This document shows positions 44,023 through 52,995 of a stretch of DNA of 64,000 nucleotides, piece by piece. Within the stretch, counting starts at the first letter, position 1. Every line of letters begins with the position of its first letter. The stretch spans positions 1,984,001 through 2,048,000 of the forward strand of contig NZ_FSRT01000001.1 in the NCBI RefSeq assembly GCF_900143015.1, given 5' to 3'. The stretch comes from Fibrobacter sp. UWB11. Its GTDB lineage: Bacteria > Fibrobacterota > Fibrobacteria > Fibrobacterales > Fibrobacteraceae. Made by a program: the position numbers and the translations under genes. The notes under the pieces are model-generated. The model was not told where the DNA came from. It saw only the letters and a program-made list of their open reading frames with translations, and made no database searches.

Positions 44023-45721
44023 TGCAGAAATCGCAAAGGCACTTGCCGCTACCGGAGCATTTGCTGAAGATGCCGCATTGAAACTTATTTCCGTACCGCC
44101 TGATACCAGCCACGGAAACTTCACCATCCCGTGTTTTTCTCTTGCAAAGACACTCCGCAAGGCCCCGAAGCTTATCGCCGAAGACCTCGCGGCACAGGTG
44201 AAACTCCCTGCGGGACTTTCCAAGGTCGAAGCGGTTAACGGTTATCTGAACTTTTTCATTGACCGCAACTTCCTTGCTAAGGAAACGTTGAGCGAAATCG
44301 CCGCCAAGGGCTTGGAATATGGTCACGCAGCTCCGAATGGCAAGGTTGTCTGCATAGACTACAGCTCCCCGAACATCGGTAAGGAACTCGCGTTCCACCA
44401 CCTGCGTTCCACAATGATCGGAAACTCGCTTTCCCGCATCTACAAGGCTGCCGGTTACAAGGTCGAACGCATCAACCACTTGGGCGACTGGGGCACGGCC
44501 TTCGGTAAGCTCATCGTGATGTACCTCCGCGAAAAGCTCCCGACTGACGACGCAACGCTCGATGCACTCACCGTGAAGGAACTCAACATCCTTTACGCTA
44601 GCTTCTCCAAGGTTTCTAAAGAAGAACCCGGTCTCGAAGATGAAGCTCGCGCCGCATTCACCAAGCTCGAACAGGGCGATGCCTTCTATCGCAAGCTGTG
44701 GCTCGCATTCCGTGCCGCAACGCTCAAGGAACTCATGCGCATTTACGACATGATGGGCGTTAGCTTTGATCACTACACCGGTGAATCTTTCTTTGAAGAC
44801 AAAATCCCGGCAGTACTCGACGAACTGCGTGAAAAGAATTTGATGGTCAACAGCCAGGAACGCGACGTGGTAATGCTCGACGAATTCGACTTGAATCCGT
44901 GCCTTATTCGTAAGAGCGATGGATCCACGTTGTACGCAACCCGCGACCTCGCAGCCGCCATCTACCGCAAAAAAGAATACAACTTCGACAAGTGCCTTTA
45001 CGTGGTGGACCTTGGACAAGCACTCCACTTCAAGCAGGTGTTCCACGTGCTCAAGAAGATGGGCCGTGAATGGTACAAGGACATGTACCACATTCCGTTC
45101 GGCGTTATCCTCCAAATGGTCGATGGCAAGTGGGAAAAGGGCAAGACACGTACTGGTACGGCAAGTCTCCTCCGCGACGTGATCGAAGCTGCCCAGAAGA
45201 AAATTCTCGAATTCATCGACGAAAAGAATCCGACTCTCGAAAACAAGGAACTCATCGCACGCCAGATCGGTATTTCCGCACTCACCTTCAACGACTTGAA
45301 GAACAGCCGCCTGAAGGACGTCCGTTTCGACTGGGATGCCGTCATGAGCTTCGAAGGTGACACAGGTCCGTATGTGCAGAATGCCCATGTGCGTCTTTGC
45401 AGCATCATGCGCAAGGCCGGTTACACCGTGAACGTTGCCGACGTGGATTACGCACAGCTTACCGATGATGCCGCCTATAGCCTCATCAACATTCTCGCAA
45501 AGAAGGGCGAAAAGATTCTCGCCGCCGTCAAGGACGATGAACCGAGCGTACTCGCGCAATACGCACTCGAAATTGCCGAAGCCGCACACAAGTTCATCCA
45601 CGAAGACCGCGTGCTCGGATCCGCCGAAGAAAAGTCCAGACTTTTCCTCGTACAATCTACGCAGATTGTGCTCGAAAATGTCCTCGACTTGCTAGGCCTC
45701 TTCCCGATTCGCCAGATGTAA
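44009..45721 (+). CDS. argS: Arginyl-tRNA synthetase
   Basis: 570 residues from the ATG at 44009, inside the rsfS 3' end. It charges tRNA-Arg. An N-terminal add1 tRNA-binding domain is followed by the class I core with IDYSSPNIGKELAFHHLRST in place of the usual HxGH and INHLGDWGTAFGKL. A second signature, DGKWEKGKTRTGTASLL, replaces KMSKS, as in several ArgRSs. The C-terminal anticodon-binding helices hold VQNAHVRLCSIMRKAGY. The first His of the HIGH motif is not at its usual place (AFHH). Other class features are intact. A bidirectional terminator follows. Confidence 0.95.
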   Translation: MNSFNAEIAKALAATGAFAEDAALKLISVPPDTSHGNFTIPCFSLAKTLRKAPKLIAEDLAAQVKLPAGLSKVEAVNGYLNFFIDRNFLAKETLSEIAAKGLEYGHAAPNGKVVCIDYSSPNIGKELAFHHLRSTMIGNSLSRIYKAAGYKVERINHLGDWGTAFGKLIVMYLREKLPTDDATLDALTVKELNILYASFSKVSKEEPGLEDEARAAFTKLEQGDAFYRKLWLAFRAATLKELMRIYDMMGVSFDHYTGESFFEDKIPAVLDELREKNLMVNSQERDVVMLDEFDLNPCLIRKSDGSTLYATRDLAAAIYRKKEYNFDKCLYVVDLGQALHFKQVFHVLKKMGREWYKDMYHIPFGVILQMVDGKWEKGKTRTGTASLLRDVIEAAQKKILEFIDEKNPTLENKELIARQIGISALTFNDLKNSRLKDVRFDWDAVMSFEGDTGPYVQNAHVRLCSIMRKAGYTVNVADVDYAQLTDDAAYSLINILAKKGEKILAAVKDDEPSVLAQYALEIAEAAHKFIHEDRVLGSAEEKSRLFLVQSTQIVLENVLDLLGLFPIRQM

Positions 45722-45761
45722 AATACGCCGCGCCCCGGCGCGACGCATTTTGATGCATATA

Positions 45762-45793
45762 AAAAAAGAGAGCTTTTTAAGCTCTCTTTTTTT
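45762..45793. terminator. Bidirectional terminator between argS and the FISUMP gene
   Basis: AAAAAAAGAGAGCT-TTTTA-AGCTCTCTTTTTTT: a symmetrical hairpin with A and T tracts, serving both converging genes. Confidence 0.9.
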
Positions 45794-45809
45794 GCGTTTA
45801 GCGCAAGCC

Positions 45810-46931
45810 CTAGTTACCGTTGATGCAGCGGACGGAGTATCCGTTGTTCTTAGCAGTAGCCGGAACGAGCTGGCGAACCATCTGGTCACTCATACGGCCC
45901 ATAGCCCACAGCCAAATCGTTTCGTTACGACCATTCTGAGCACTCCAGAAGCCGGCATATTCGCCCATGTCTTCGTAGCGCACGGTAGACTTGCCGAGAA
46001 TTTTGCGATAGCCCGAAGAGAAAACGGTAAAGCCGTATTCGTCGGTACCGCCACCGCCCTGCCAACCAGTCGTAGCCTTCATCTTTGTTGCAAAGTTACC
46101 GCACTTGTCAACACCATCGTAGCAACCCGTGAGGCCCTTGAGCATGTCAGACCATTCGCGGTCACGCGGCAAATGCCAGCCTTCCGGACAAGCCTTGCGG
46201 GCACCTTCCAAGTCGTACAAACGACCGCTACGGGCGCAGTAAGAATCCTTGTCTTCATAGCACCAGGAATGACCTTCGACATTGTAGTTCACGTTCTGAG
46301 CAAACCATTCACGGCCTTCCACCTTGATGATACGATAAACTTGTCCGTCACGCGGGTCGGTAAAAGAAGTAGACTTGTCACGAATTACAGCGCGGTGTTC
46401 CTGTTCAGCCTTGCGGAAAGCAGAAAGCTGTTCGCGCTTGTATTTCTGACGGCCTTCGAGTTCTGCCACCCAAGCTTTCTGGGCTTGCGGATTTGTAAAC
46501 TTTATACGCAAATCGTAGATATTGAACAAATCGTTACCGCATGCAAAATCTACACCAGCAATATTGATGATAAGATCTTCATTGCCAAATTTACGCGGCT
46601 TGTCGAAATAAGAAATCCAGGCTTCCATTGTATTGCGGCAGTTGTCGTAAAAAGCCGGGTCTTCGACCAACTTAGCAGGAACAGTCATGTTACCCGCAAC
46701 AGAAAAATCAAACTTGTCATCCAAAACGCGGAACGAAACCGGCTGGACATTCTTGTAATGAGTGTATTGACCAAAACGGATGTCACCGTCAATCTTCGCA
46801 GCGGCATAATCGCCCTGCCCTTCGGCATTAAAAATAGCGTCCCACGTTTTCGGTGGAGCCGCAAAAACCTGCGCAACAGACAGCATAAGCACAGAGCAAA
46901 TTCCTAATTTGAACAATTTAAATTTCTCCAT
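45810..46931 (-). CDS. Secreted Fibrobacter major paralogous (FISUMP) domain protein
   Basis: 373 residues. A signal peptide (GICSVLMLSVAQVFA|AP) leads into an N-terminal domain (about 25-190) of unknown type, then the FISUMP domain. That domain shows DPRDGQVYRIIKVEGREWFA, QNVNYNVEGHSWCYEDKDSY, RLYDLEGARKACPEGWHLPR, FTVFSSGYRK and a final SVRCINGN. The domain is expanded in Fibrobacter, where it is found on secreted proteins of unknown role, and is the best taxonomic marker in this window. Four or more cysteines suggest disulphides. AAAGGAT lies before the ATG. Confidence 0.9.
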   Translation of the reverse strand: MEKFKLFKLGICSVLMLSVAQVFAAPPKTWDAIFNAEGQGDYAAAKIDGDIRFGQYTHYKNVQPVSFRVLDDKFDFSVAGNMTVPAKLVEDPAFYDNCRNTMEAWISYFDKPRKFGNEDLIINIAGVDFACGNDLFNIYDLRIKFTNPQAQKAWVAELEGRQKYKREQLSAFRKAEQEHRAVIRDKSTSFTDPRDGQVYRIIKVEGREWFAQNVNYNVEGHSWCYEDKDSYCARSGRLYDLEGARKACPEGWHLPRDREWSDMLKGLTGCYDGVDKCGNFATKMKATTGWQGGGGTDEYGFTVFSSGYRKILGKSTVRYEDMGEYAGFWSAQNGRNETIWLWAMGRMSDQMVRQLVPATAKNNGYSVRCINGN

Positions 46932-47032
46932 TTTTTTATCCTTTTTATTTACTTACTGCAATGTTAGTTATTTTTTGTCTACTTGGAAATAAAATATTTG
47001 GTAACATGGCCTAAATTTTTTAATATTATAGT

Positions 47033-47878
47033 ATGTCTATGACTCGTTACATTCTTCAAATTCTTTGTCCCGACCAAAAAGGGCTTATTGCCGGCACAAC
47101 GCAAGTTCTTGCCAAAGCCGGAGCTAATATCATCGACCTCCAGCAACATACCGCCAAGGATATCGAAACTTTTTTCTTGCGCGCCGTATTCGACATTGAG
47201 TCAGACGACGTTCCCGAAGTCAAAAGACATCTCGAGACCATCGCCCCGCACCTCCAGCTCAACTGGAAACTTTTCGACACCTCCAAGACCGAACGCGTTG
47301 CCATTTTCGTATCCAAGACCGACCATTGCCTTTACGACTTGCTTCTCAAGCACCGCGATGGCGACCTTCCCTGCGAATTCAGTTGCATCGTCGGCAACCA
47401 CCCGGACCTTGGCCCCGTAGGCGGCTCCTTTGGCGTACCGTTCTACTATGTGCCGTCCAACCCGGATAAGAGCATTCCCGAAAACCGTTTCCGCGAAATT
47501 ATCGAAGAAACGAAAACCGATACAATCGTCCTCGCCCGCTACATGCAGATTTTGAGCGAGAACTTTACCGAAGAATTCAAGTACCGCATCATCAACATCC
47601 ACCACGGGTTCCTCCCGGCATTCAAGGGTGCGAAGCCTTATCACCAGGCATGGCACAAGGGTGTGAAGATTATCGGTGCAACAGCGCACTTTGCCACAGA
47701 GGACCTTGACCAAGGTCCAATCATTTGCCAAGACATCCAGCGCGTTCCTGAAACCGCAAGCATCGATGAACTTGTTGAACTCGGCAAGGACATCGAAAAG
47801 CGCACGCTTTCACAAGCGCTCAAACTCTGGCTTGAACACCGCGTGTTTGTTCACGCCGGCAGAACGTTTATTCTCTAG
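47033..47878 (+). CDS. purU: Formyltetrahydrofolate deformylase
   Basis: 281 residues. PurU hydrolyses 10-formyl-THF to formate and THF, balancing one-carbon pools. An N-terminal ACT domain (YILQILCPDQKGLIAGTTQV) is followed by a formyltransferase-fold domain. The catalytic Asn-His-Asp set lies in IINIHHGFLPAFKGAKPYHQ and ATAHFATEDLDQGPIICQD. The ATG at 47033 or the one two codons later could start it. It begins a run with a membrane protein gene nine bases downstream and pyrE after that, so nucleotide metabolism is the shared theme. Confidence 0.95.
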   Translation: MSMTRYILQILCPDQKGLIAGTTQVLAKAGANIIDLQQHTAKDIETFFLRAVFDIESDDVPEVKRHLETIAPHLQLNWKLFDTSKTERVAIFVSKTDHCLYDLLLKHRDGDLPCEFSCIVGNHPDLGPVGGSFGVPFYYVPSNPDKSIPENRFREIIEETKTDTIVLARYMQILSENFTEEFKYRIINIHHGFLPAFKGAKPYHQAWHKGVKIIGATAHFATEDLDQGPIICQDIQRVPETASIDELVELGKDIEKRTLSQALKLWLEHRVFVHAGRTFIL

Positions 47879-47887
47879 GAGTCACCA

Positions 47888-48499
47888 ATGTCCGAAGAAA
47901 TTCAGAATGAAGCCCCCGTCCAGGAACCGACTGTTTCTGCCGACAACAATGTCAAGGCCGAAGCTACAGCCGAAGTCAAACAGACAATTATCGAGCCCAA
48001 TGATGATAAAGAAATCGTCAATCCTTTGACTGGCGAAGTCATTCGCCCTGCAAAGCCCAAGGAAGAATCTTCTAATTCTCCTTACAAGCAGTTCAAACCG
48101 GAAACGTTCGTCAACCCGATGACGGGCGAAGAAGAACATACCACACTCGGCGGCCCCCAAGTCATTATCAAGAAGGACCGCGGACTTGCCTACTACGTAG
48201 GATTCGCTCTGCTCGTTGTCTTGAGCTTTGCCTTCTTCTTCTTGCCGGGCATTACCATTACGTTTGCTGCAAGCCGCCTCGTCGACTTGAACACATCTGC
48301 AGCATGGGTATTCAGCACCATTCTGAGCTTTGGCGTTTGGCTCATTTTTAAGCTAAAGATCAAAGGATTCGAAAAATCCTTCCATAGCTATTTAGTACTT
48401 TGCGTAATATGCTTGGTGTCGCTGTTCGCCATCCAGTTTATTACCGATTACAACATAATCTCTGAAGTTGTAGCGCTCCTCATCGGAGCTAAAGCCTAG
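47888..48499 (+). CDS. Membrane protein of unknown function
   Basis: 203 residues. The first 90 are hydrophilic and contain two related words, VNPLTGEVIRP and VNPMTGEEEHT, 30 residues apart. The rest holds three or four membrane helices (YYVGFALLVVLSFAFFFLPG; AAWVFSTILSFGVWLIF; YLVLCVICLVSLFAIQFI). I do not recognise a family. It lies nine bases after purU and eight before pyrE, so it is almost certainly cotranscribed with them. AGGAGTCACC lies just before the ATG. The cytosolic repeated word could be a docking motif. Confidence 0.65.
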   Translation: MSEEIQNEAPVQEPTVSADNNVKAEATAEVKQTIIEPNDDKEIVNPLTGEVIRPAKPKEESSNSPYKQFKPETFVNPMTGEEEHTTLGGPQVIIKKDRGLAYYVGFALLVVLSFAFFFLPGITITFAASRLVDLNTSAAWVFSTILSFGVWLIFKLKIKGFEKSFHSYLVLCVICLVSLFAIQFITDYNIISEVVALLIGAKA

Positions 48500-48507
48500 G
48501 ATATTCA

Positions 48508-49179
48508 ATGAACAATACAGATACTTTTGTACACTTTCTCGTAGAATCTGGCGCCCTCAAGTTCGGCAACTTCGTGACCAAGAGCGGTCGCGAAACGCCT
48601 TACTTTATCAACACCGGAGAGTTCCGCACGGGAGCATCCCTTTCTAAGCTCGCCGAATTTTACGCAGCAGCATTCATGGTTCACTTCGACGGTAAAGCCC
48701 AGAACCTTTACGGTCCGGCCTACAAGGGCATCCCACTTTGCGCCGCAACCGCAATGAAGCTTTCTGACCTTTATGCCCAGAACCTGACGTTCACGTACAA
48801 CAGAAAAGAAGTTAAGGATCACGGTGAAGGAGGCTCTCTCGTCGGTTACAAGTACACCGAAAAGACGAATGTTGTCATCATCGAAGACGTGATTACCGCA
48901 GGTACATCCGTCAACGAAACGATGCAGGCTCTTTCGCAAATCGAAAATGCAAACGTCGTCGGTCTTTTGATTTCTGTAGACCGTAAGGAAAAGCTCGAAA
49001 ACGGCAAGTCCGCACTCCAGACTGTTCAAGATGAATACGGCATCGAAGCCCATTCCATCGTGAACATCAACAACATCATAGCATTCCTCGAAAACGAAGA
49101 AAACCGCAAGGCCATCAACGCTCCCGAAGGAATCCTTGATCGAGTCTACGCTTACCGTGAAAAGTGGGGCGCAGTCTAA
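48508..49179 (+). CDS. pyrE: Orotate phosphoribosyltransferase
   Basis: 223 residues. PyrE joins orotate and PRPP to make OMP in pyrimidine synthesis. The PRPP-binding loop is NVVIIEDVITAGTSVNETM, and the flexible lysine-rich loop is TYNRKEVKDHGEGGSLVGY. The N-terminal FGNFVTKSGRETPYFINTGE matches the substrate hood. Length and order are normal. It is the third gene in the purU run. The next gene, a lipoprotein, begins 35 bases later. Confidence 0.95.
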   Translation: MNNTDTFVHFLVESGALKFGNFVTKSGRETPYFINTGEFRTGASLSKLAEFYAAAFMVHFDGKAQNLYGPAYKGIPLCAATAMKLSDLYAQNLTFTYNRKEVKDHGEGGSLVGYKYTEKTNVVIIEDVITAGTSVNETMQALSQIENANVVGLLISVDRKEKLENGKSALQTVQDEYGIEAHSIVNINNIIAFLENEENRKAINAPEGILDRVYAYREKWGAV

Positions 49180-49214
49180 ACTGCAAAGGCGTCCTGCGAA
49201 ATCCACGAGTGCAA

Positions 49215-49910
49215 ATGACGTTTAAGAAGTCAATTTTATCCATTGGATTTGCAATCTGCATGCTCACCGGGTGTGCAGATTCTTATCATTGGACAACAAG
49301 CCACCCAGCATACCATAAGGCCCCTTATGGCGGTATTGCGGTGACAGGCATCGAAAACGCATTTGTGATTACTCGTTCCAACTGGTTTGCAAAGCGCCTC
49401 GAAATCGGCACGGATAGCATCCAAATTAAAGGAACGCTCCACTGCCGAAACACATTTGAGACTGAATTGCGCAAAGCGTACGGGAATCTCATCGTTCTCC
49501 CCGATACCGCCAATACCAAGTTTCCCGAAGAAAGCCTAAAACTCGATGAACGTATTTTCATCAAGGGGCACATCCCGGAACAAGGGGTTGCACTCAAGGA
49601 CACAGCCGGCAATGTTCCGCCCGTTGTTTTGATTCTGCACGAATTCATTATCGGTACAGACTTGAAGCGCGAAAACTTCTTTGACTACGCGCTTATTCAC
49701 AACGAGAGCGGTAGCATCCGCAAGCCCGACAACGTCAGCGCCATTTTTTCGTACACGCTTTGGGATAACTTAAAACAGCGGCCATTGTTCAGCGCCGTTG
49801 ACGAAATACAGCAGCCCATTACCACTTACAAGATTTCGAACCTGACGAATCTCGTCCAGATGGCTGTCCAAAAAATCCGCAAGAATCTTTACGAAGGAGT
49901 TGTCAAATGA
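49215..49910 (+). CDS. Lipoprotein of unknown function
   Basis: 231 residues from the ATG at 49215. The signal ends in the lipobox MLTGC. The mature part has YGGIAVTGIENAFVITRSNW, ERIFIKGHIPEQGVALK, VVLILHEFIIGTDLKRENFF and a C-terminal helix ITTYKISNLTNLVQMAVQKI. The overall layout resembles periplasmic lipoproteins of the PBP-activator/DUF799 kind, but I cannot assign it. It overlaps the next gene by four bases (ATGA), so the two envelope proteins are made together. Confidence 0.6.
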   Translation: MTFKKSILSIGFAICMLTGCADSYHWTTSHPAYHKAPYGGIAVTGIENAFVITRSNWFAKRLEIGTDSIQIKGTLHCRNTFETELRKAYGNLIVLPDTANTKFPEESLKLDERIFIKGHIPEQGVALKDTAGNVPPVVLILHEFIIGTDLKRENFFDYALIHNESGSIRKPDNVSAIFSYTLWDNLKQRPLFSAVDEIQQPITTYKISNLTNLVQMAVQKIRKNLYEGVVK

Positions 49911-51163
49911 AAAAACTCCTCGCCATTCTTTTATTCCTTGCGGCATTTGCCAGCGCCTCCGAAGTTTACTTCGATTCAAAATTTACGCTTTGGAAAGACG
50001 CCACCATCTTGATTTGGACACTCGACGGCAATTCGCCTGTCAGCACTAACGAATTTTGTCTATCGCTCCGCCGTAACAACACCGGAATCGGTGAACCCAA
50101 ATGCCGTGAACTCGGAGAATGGGAGCGCGACACCATAGCCACACGCTATGGCACTTGGCTCTCGAATAACTTAGAAAAGGGATTGCCGCCGGTTTATTTA
50201 CGCGCAAGGCATCCAGGCATGGCTGCTAAAATCCAAGCGCTAGAAGACAACATCGTTCTCTTCCTTGCGCCACAGGGAAAATTTATCCAAGTTGCCATTT
50301 TTAATGAAACGACACAAGAACCGCAAGCAGCTGGCATCGTAAAAGCCAATAGCGACAAGGTTGCTCTCGGCGATGACATCGCAGCAACGTTCTTCGACAA
50401 GCGAACCAAACGCCGCCTGACCAAAGAAGAACGCCTTAAAATGCAAACGGAACCCGATGACCTCTACAAAGAAGTTCCCAATCTCAGGATTTGGGCAGGT
50501 GTCGGTGTTGGCTTTTCTCAAGCCCATTTCCCGCTCACCCCGGATAACTGGACAAGCAGCCATACCAGAAGCCGAGTCCGCAACTACCGCGTAACAAAGG
50601 ATTCCGTAAGCCTCTGGAATTTTATCGACGATGCAGACCCGTTCCTCAGTCTTTACGCAGGTCTCACTTGGCATGGCTTTATCGGTATTGAATTTTTGTA
50701 CCGCTATTCCAACCGCCACATGAAATTAGACAAAGCTGATACGGTCTACAAGGAACTCGACCATTGGGATTTTGGACAACATGATATTGGGCTCAATGCG
50801 CTTTTGTCCATGACATACCCCATCACGCCATGGCTAGACATTACACCGCTCTTTTTCCTCGGATTCCAATACACCTTCTATGTCGAAGATATTGAGCTGA
50901 AGAAAGGAGTTAAAAATCCATCACGCGCTTACAAGTACCGCATTAAATTCGAAGACCTTTATAAAGGCGCCCTCGTAGGCGTTGGCGGTCAATTCGTTTT
51001 CAAAAAGCATTACGGTGTCGATTTACGAGCAGGGATTTCGAGTCGCGGCCGTGACATCTATGAAGCCCCCTCCCCCGATGCAGGCGCAGCAGCTACCACA
51101 ATCGGCAAATCCACCATCGATTGCTTTATAAGCCTCGGGTTTGAATACCACTGGACTCTATAA
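49907..51163 (+). CDS. Secreted protein with a C-terminal outer-membrane-barrel-like region
   Basis: 418 residues with a signal peptide (LLAILLFLAAFASA|SE). The N-terminal 170 residues form a mixed domain with a basic stretch (FFDKRTKRRLTKEERLKM). The C-terminal 240 hold alternating strands, for example LRIWAGVGVGFSQAHFPLTP, GLTWHGFIGIEFLYRYSNRH, ITPLFFLGFQYTFYVED and FISLGFEYHWTL, ending with an aromatic-x-aromatic pattern expected for a barrel. It probably sits in the outer membrane with the upstream lipoprotein as partner. The family is not recognised. Confidence 0.68.
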   Translation: MKKLLAILLFLAAFASASEVYFDSKFTLWKDATILIWTLDGNSPVSTNEFCLSLRRNNTGIGEPKCRELGEWERDTIATRYGTWLSNNLEKGLPPVYLRARHPGMAAKIQALEDNIVLFLAPQGKFIQVAIFNETTQEPQAAGIVKANSDKVALGDDIAATFFDKRTKRRLTKEERLKMQTEPDDLYKEVPNLRIWAGVGVGFSQAHFPLTPDNWTSSHTRSRVRNYRVTKDSVSLWNFIDDADPFLSLYAGLTWHGFIGIEFLYRYSNRHMKLDKADTVYKELDHWDFGQHDIGLNALLSMTYPITPWLDITPLFFLGFQYTFYVEDIELKKGVKNPSRAYKYRIKFEDLYKGALVGVGGQFVFKKHYGVDLRAGISSRGRDIYEAPSPDAGAAATTIGKSTIDCFISLGFEYHWTL

Positions 51164-51168
51164 TTTGC

Positions 51169-51176
51169 TAAATTTG
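51169..51176 (+). promoter_or_regulatory. -7-type box TAAATTTG before the helicase gene
   Basis: An exact TAnnTTTG match, eight bases before the ATG at 51185. No Shine-Dalgarno lies in between. Confidence 0.5.
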
Positions 51177-51184
51177 CCGTCACT

Positions 51185-52576
51185 ATGAGTGACGAAATTA
51201 AAGAAGAAACGAAAGAAAGAGTAAATCCGTTTTTAACGCCTGTCAAAATTATCGAGCCCAAGAACAAGCTCCCCGATTATACGTTTGATATGCTCCCCGA
51301 AGAACAGAAGGCTATTCTCCGGGAACACGGCTGGACCGAACTGATGCCTGTCCAGCGCAAATCCATCCCTTACATGCTCGCCGCCCGCGATATGCTCGTG
51401 CAATCGAAGACGGGTTCGGGCAAGACGGGCGCATACGCCCTCCCGCTTTTGCAGGTCATTGTCCGTGACCATCCGTATCCGCAGGCACTTATCCTTGTGC
51501 CGACTCGAGAACTCTGCATCCAAGTGCAAGAAGAATTCGAAAAACTCTCGAAGGGTACCGGCATCAAGTCTGTCGCCATCTTTGGCGGCGTGAGCTATGA
51601 ACCGCAAATCAAGGCACTCCGTTCCGGTGTACATGTTATCGTCGCCACTCCAGGCCGTTTGATGGACCATATCCAGCGCGGTAACGTAGACTTGCTTTCC
51701 ATTCGCGACCTCGTCCTTGACGAAGCCGACGAAATGCTCTCAATGGGTTTCTACCCCGACATGCAGAAGATCCGCAAGTACTTGCCGAAGGCAATCTCTT
51801 GCACAATGTACAGCGCCACGATTCCGCAAACGGTCAAGAGCCTTGCCCGCGAATTCCAGCGTCCGGGTGCCGATTTCCTTTCGCTCAGCTACGACAAGGT
51901 CATCGCAAACAACCTCGAACACCGCTACTACACTTGCGACGTGATGGAAAAGGATTCCATGACCATCAAGGTTCTGGAATACTACAATCCTGAAAGTTGC
52001 ATGATTTTCTGCAACTACAAGCGCGACGTGAGCTACCTCGAACAGGTGCTTTCCGGTTACGGTTTTGAAGTTGGCGCATTGAGTGGCGACGTGGCGCAGA
52101 GCCTCCGCGAAAAGACACTCAACGCCTTCCGCGACAAGAAGCTCAAGATTCTCATCTGCACAGACGTTGCCGCCCGCGGTATCGACGTGGACCACGTGAC
52201 GCACGTGATTGTCTATGACCACCCCGCCGACCACGAAGTCTATGTGCACCGCAGCGGACGTACCGCCCGTGCAGGCCGCAGTGGTCTCTGCATTTCGCTC
52301 ATCACACCGGTCGAAGAAATCGATTTGCGCCAGACTGCAGTTGATTTCGGTATCAACTTCATCAAGATGGACCCGCTCACGAACGACGAAATCGCAAAGA
52401 AGGTGAGCGAACGTACCAAGGTCCGCCTCGAAGAAGTCCGCAAGCACTTCGGCGGTCAAAAAGCAACCGAACGCATCAGCCGCATGCTCCCGCTCGTAAA
52501 AGACCTTGCGAACGGCACGACCGACGACCAAATGCTACTTGCCTACCTGCTCGACAGATTCGCATGGAAAAAGTAG
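51185..52576 (+). CDS. DEAD-box RNA helicase
   Basis: 463 residues. All core motifs are present: Q motif near MPVQRKSIPYMLA, motif I QSKTGSGKTGAYALP, Ia PTRELCIQ, Ib TPGRLMDH, II LDEADEML, III YSATIP, V DVAARGIDVDHV and VI HRSGRTARAGRSG. The C-terminal extension is short and basic. It unwinds RNA duplexes, for example in ribosome assembly or mRNA turnover. Its TAG stop lies within the left G-rich repeat of the element that follows, so the original stop context has been replaced. Confidence 0.95.
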   Translation: MSDEIKEETKERVNPFLTPVKIIEPKNKLPDYTFDMLPEEQKAILREHGWTELMPVQRKSIPYMLAARDMLVQSKTGSGKTGAYALPLLQVIVRDHPYPQALILVPTRELCIQVQEEFEKLSKGTGIKSVAIFGGVSYEPQIKALRSGVHVIVATPGRLMDHIQRGNVDLLSIRDLVLDEADEMLSMGFYPDMQKIRKYLPKAISCTMYSATIPQTVKSLAREFQRPGADFLSLSYDKVIANNLEHRYYTCDVMEKDSMTIKVLEYYNPESCMIFCNYKRDVSYLEQVLSGYGFEVGALSGDVAQSLREKTLNAFRDKKLKILICTDVAARGIDVDHVTHVIVYDHPADHEVYVHRSGRTARAGRSGLCISLITPVEEIDLRQTAVDFGINFIKMDPLTNDEIAKKVSERTKVRLEEVRKHFGGQKATERISRMLPLVKDLANGTTDDQMLLAYLLDRFAWKK

Positions 52577-52605
52577 GTTACAGGTTTTAGGTTGTAGGTT
52601 TTAGG
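52573..52605 (+). repeat. Left G-rich terminal repeat of the four-helix-bundle element
   Basis: Thirty-three bases of a 7-8 base unit: GTAGGTTA, CAGGTTTT, AGGTTGT, AGGTTTT, AGG. It begins one base before the TAG stop of the helicase and ends three bases before the ATG of the four-helix-bundle gene. The right repeat (52984-53017) is its imperfect inverted partner. Confidence 0.75.
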
Positions 52606-52608
52606 AAA

Positions 52609-52995
52609 ATGCGAGAATACCATTCTCTTGAAATATGGAAAAGAAGCCATCAATTCACACTTAATGTGTATGAATTGACTAAAACCTTTTTTCCAAAAGA
52701 AGAACTTTTTGTTCTAACCTCACAACTTAGACGATCTGTAACATCAATTCCAACTAATATCGCAGAAGGTTGTGGAAGAAAGACAAATACTGAATTAGCA
52801 AGATTTCTTCAGATATCACTAGGTTCTGCGGCTGAATCAGAATATCAATTACTACTTGCAAAAGATTTACATTACATAAGTGACGATATTTTTAACAAGT
52901 TTAATTCAGAAATCATCGAAATAAAGAAAATGCTCAACGCGTTTATTCAACATCTACCCCCAGATGCAAAATCTGAAATTAAACCTAACCCCTAA
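52609..52995 (+). CDS. Four-helix-bundle protein (TIGR02436 / 23S rRNA intervening-sequence type)
   Basis: 128 residues. Hallmarks are LEIWKRSHQFTLNVYEL, LTSQLRRSVTSIPTNIAEG, LARFLQISLGSAAESEYQLL and a last helix IIEIKKMLNAFIQHL. Relatives occur inside rRNA intervening sequences, as free-standing genes, and as Avd accessory proteins of diversity-generating retroelements, where they bind nucleic acid. No reverse transcriptase or rRNA is near. The gene is AT-rich with many TTA, AGA and ATA codons, unlike the GC-richer codon use of its neighbours. Its last four residues (KPNP) are encoded by the right terminal repeat. This suggests a transferred element. Confidence 0.9.
   Translation: MREYHSLEIWKRSHQFTLNVYELTKTFFPKEELFVLTSQLRRSVTSIPTNIAEGCGRKTNTELARFLQISLGSAAESEYQLLLAKDLHYISDDIFNKFNSEIIEIKKMLNAFIQHLPPDAKSEIKPNP

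Noticed and set aside
44015-45655. 546-codon open frame antisense to argS
   Set aside because: Shadow of argS; composition (many His, Val, Phe, Glu) reflects the reverse complement of biased codons.
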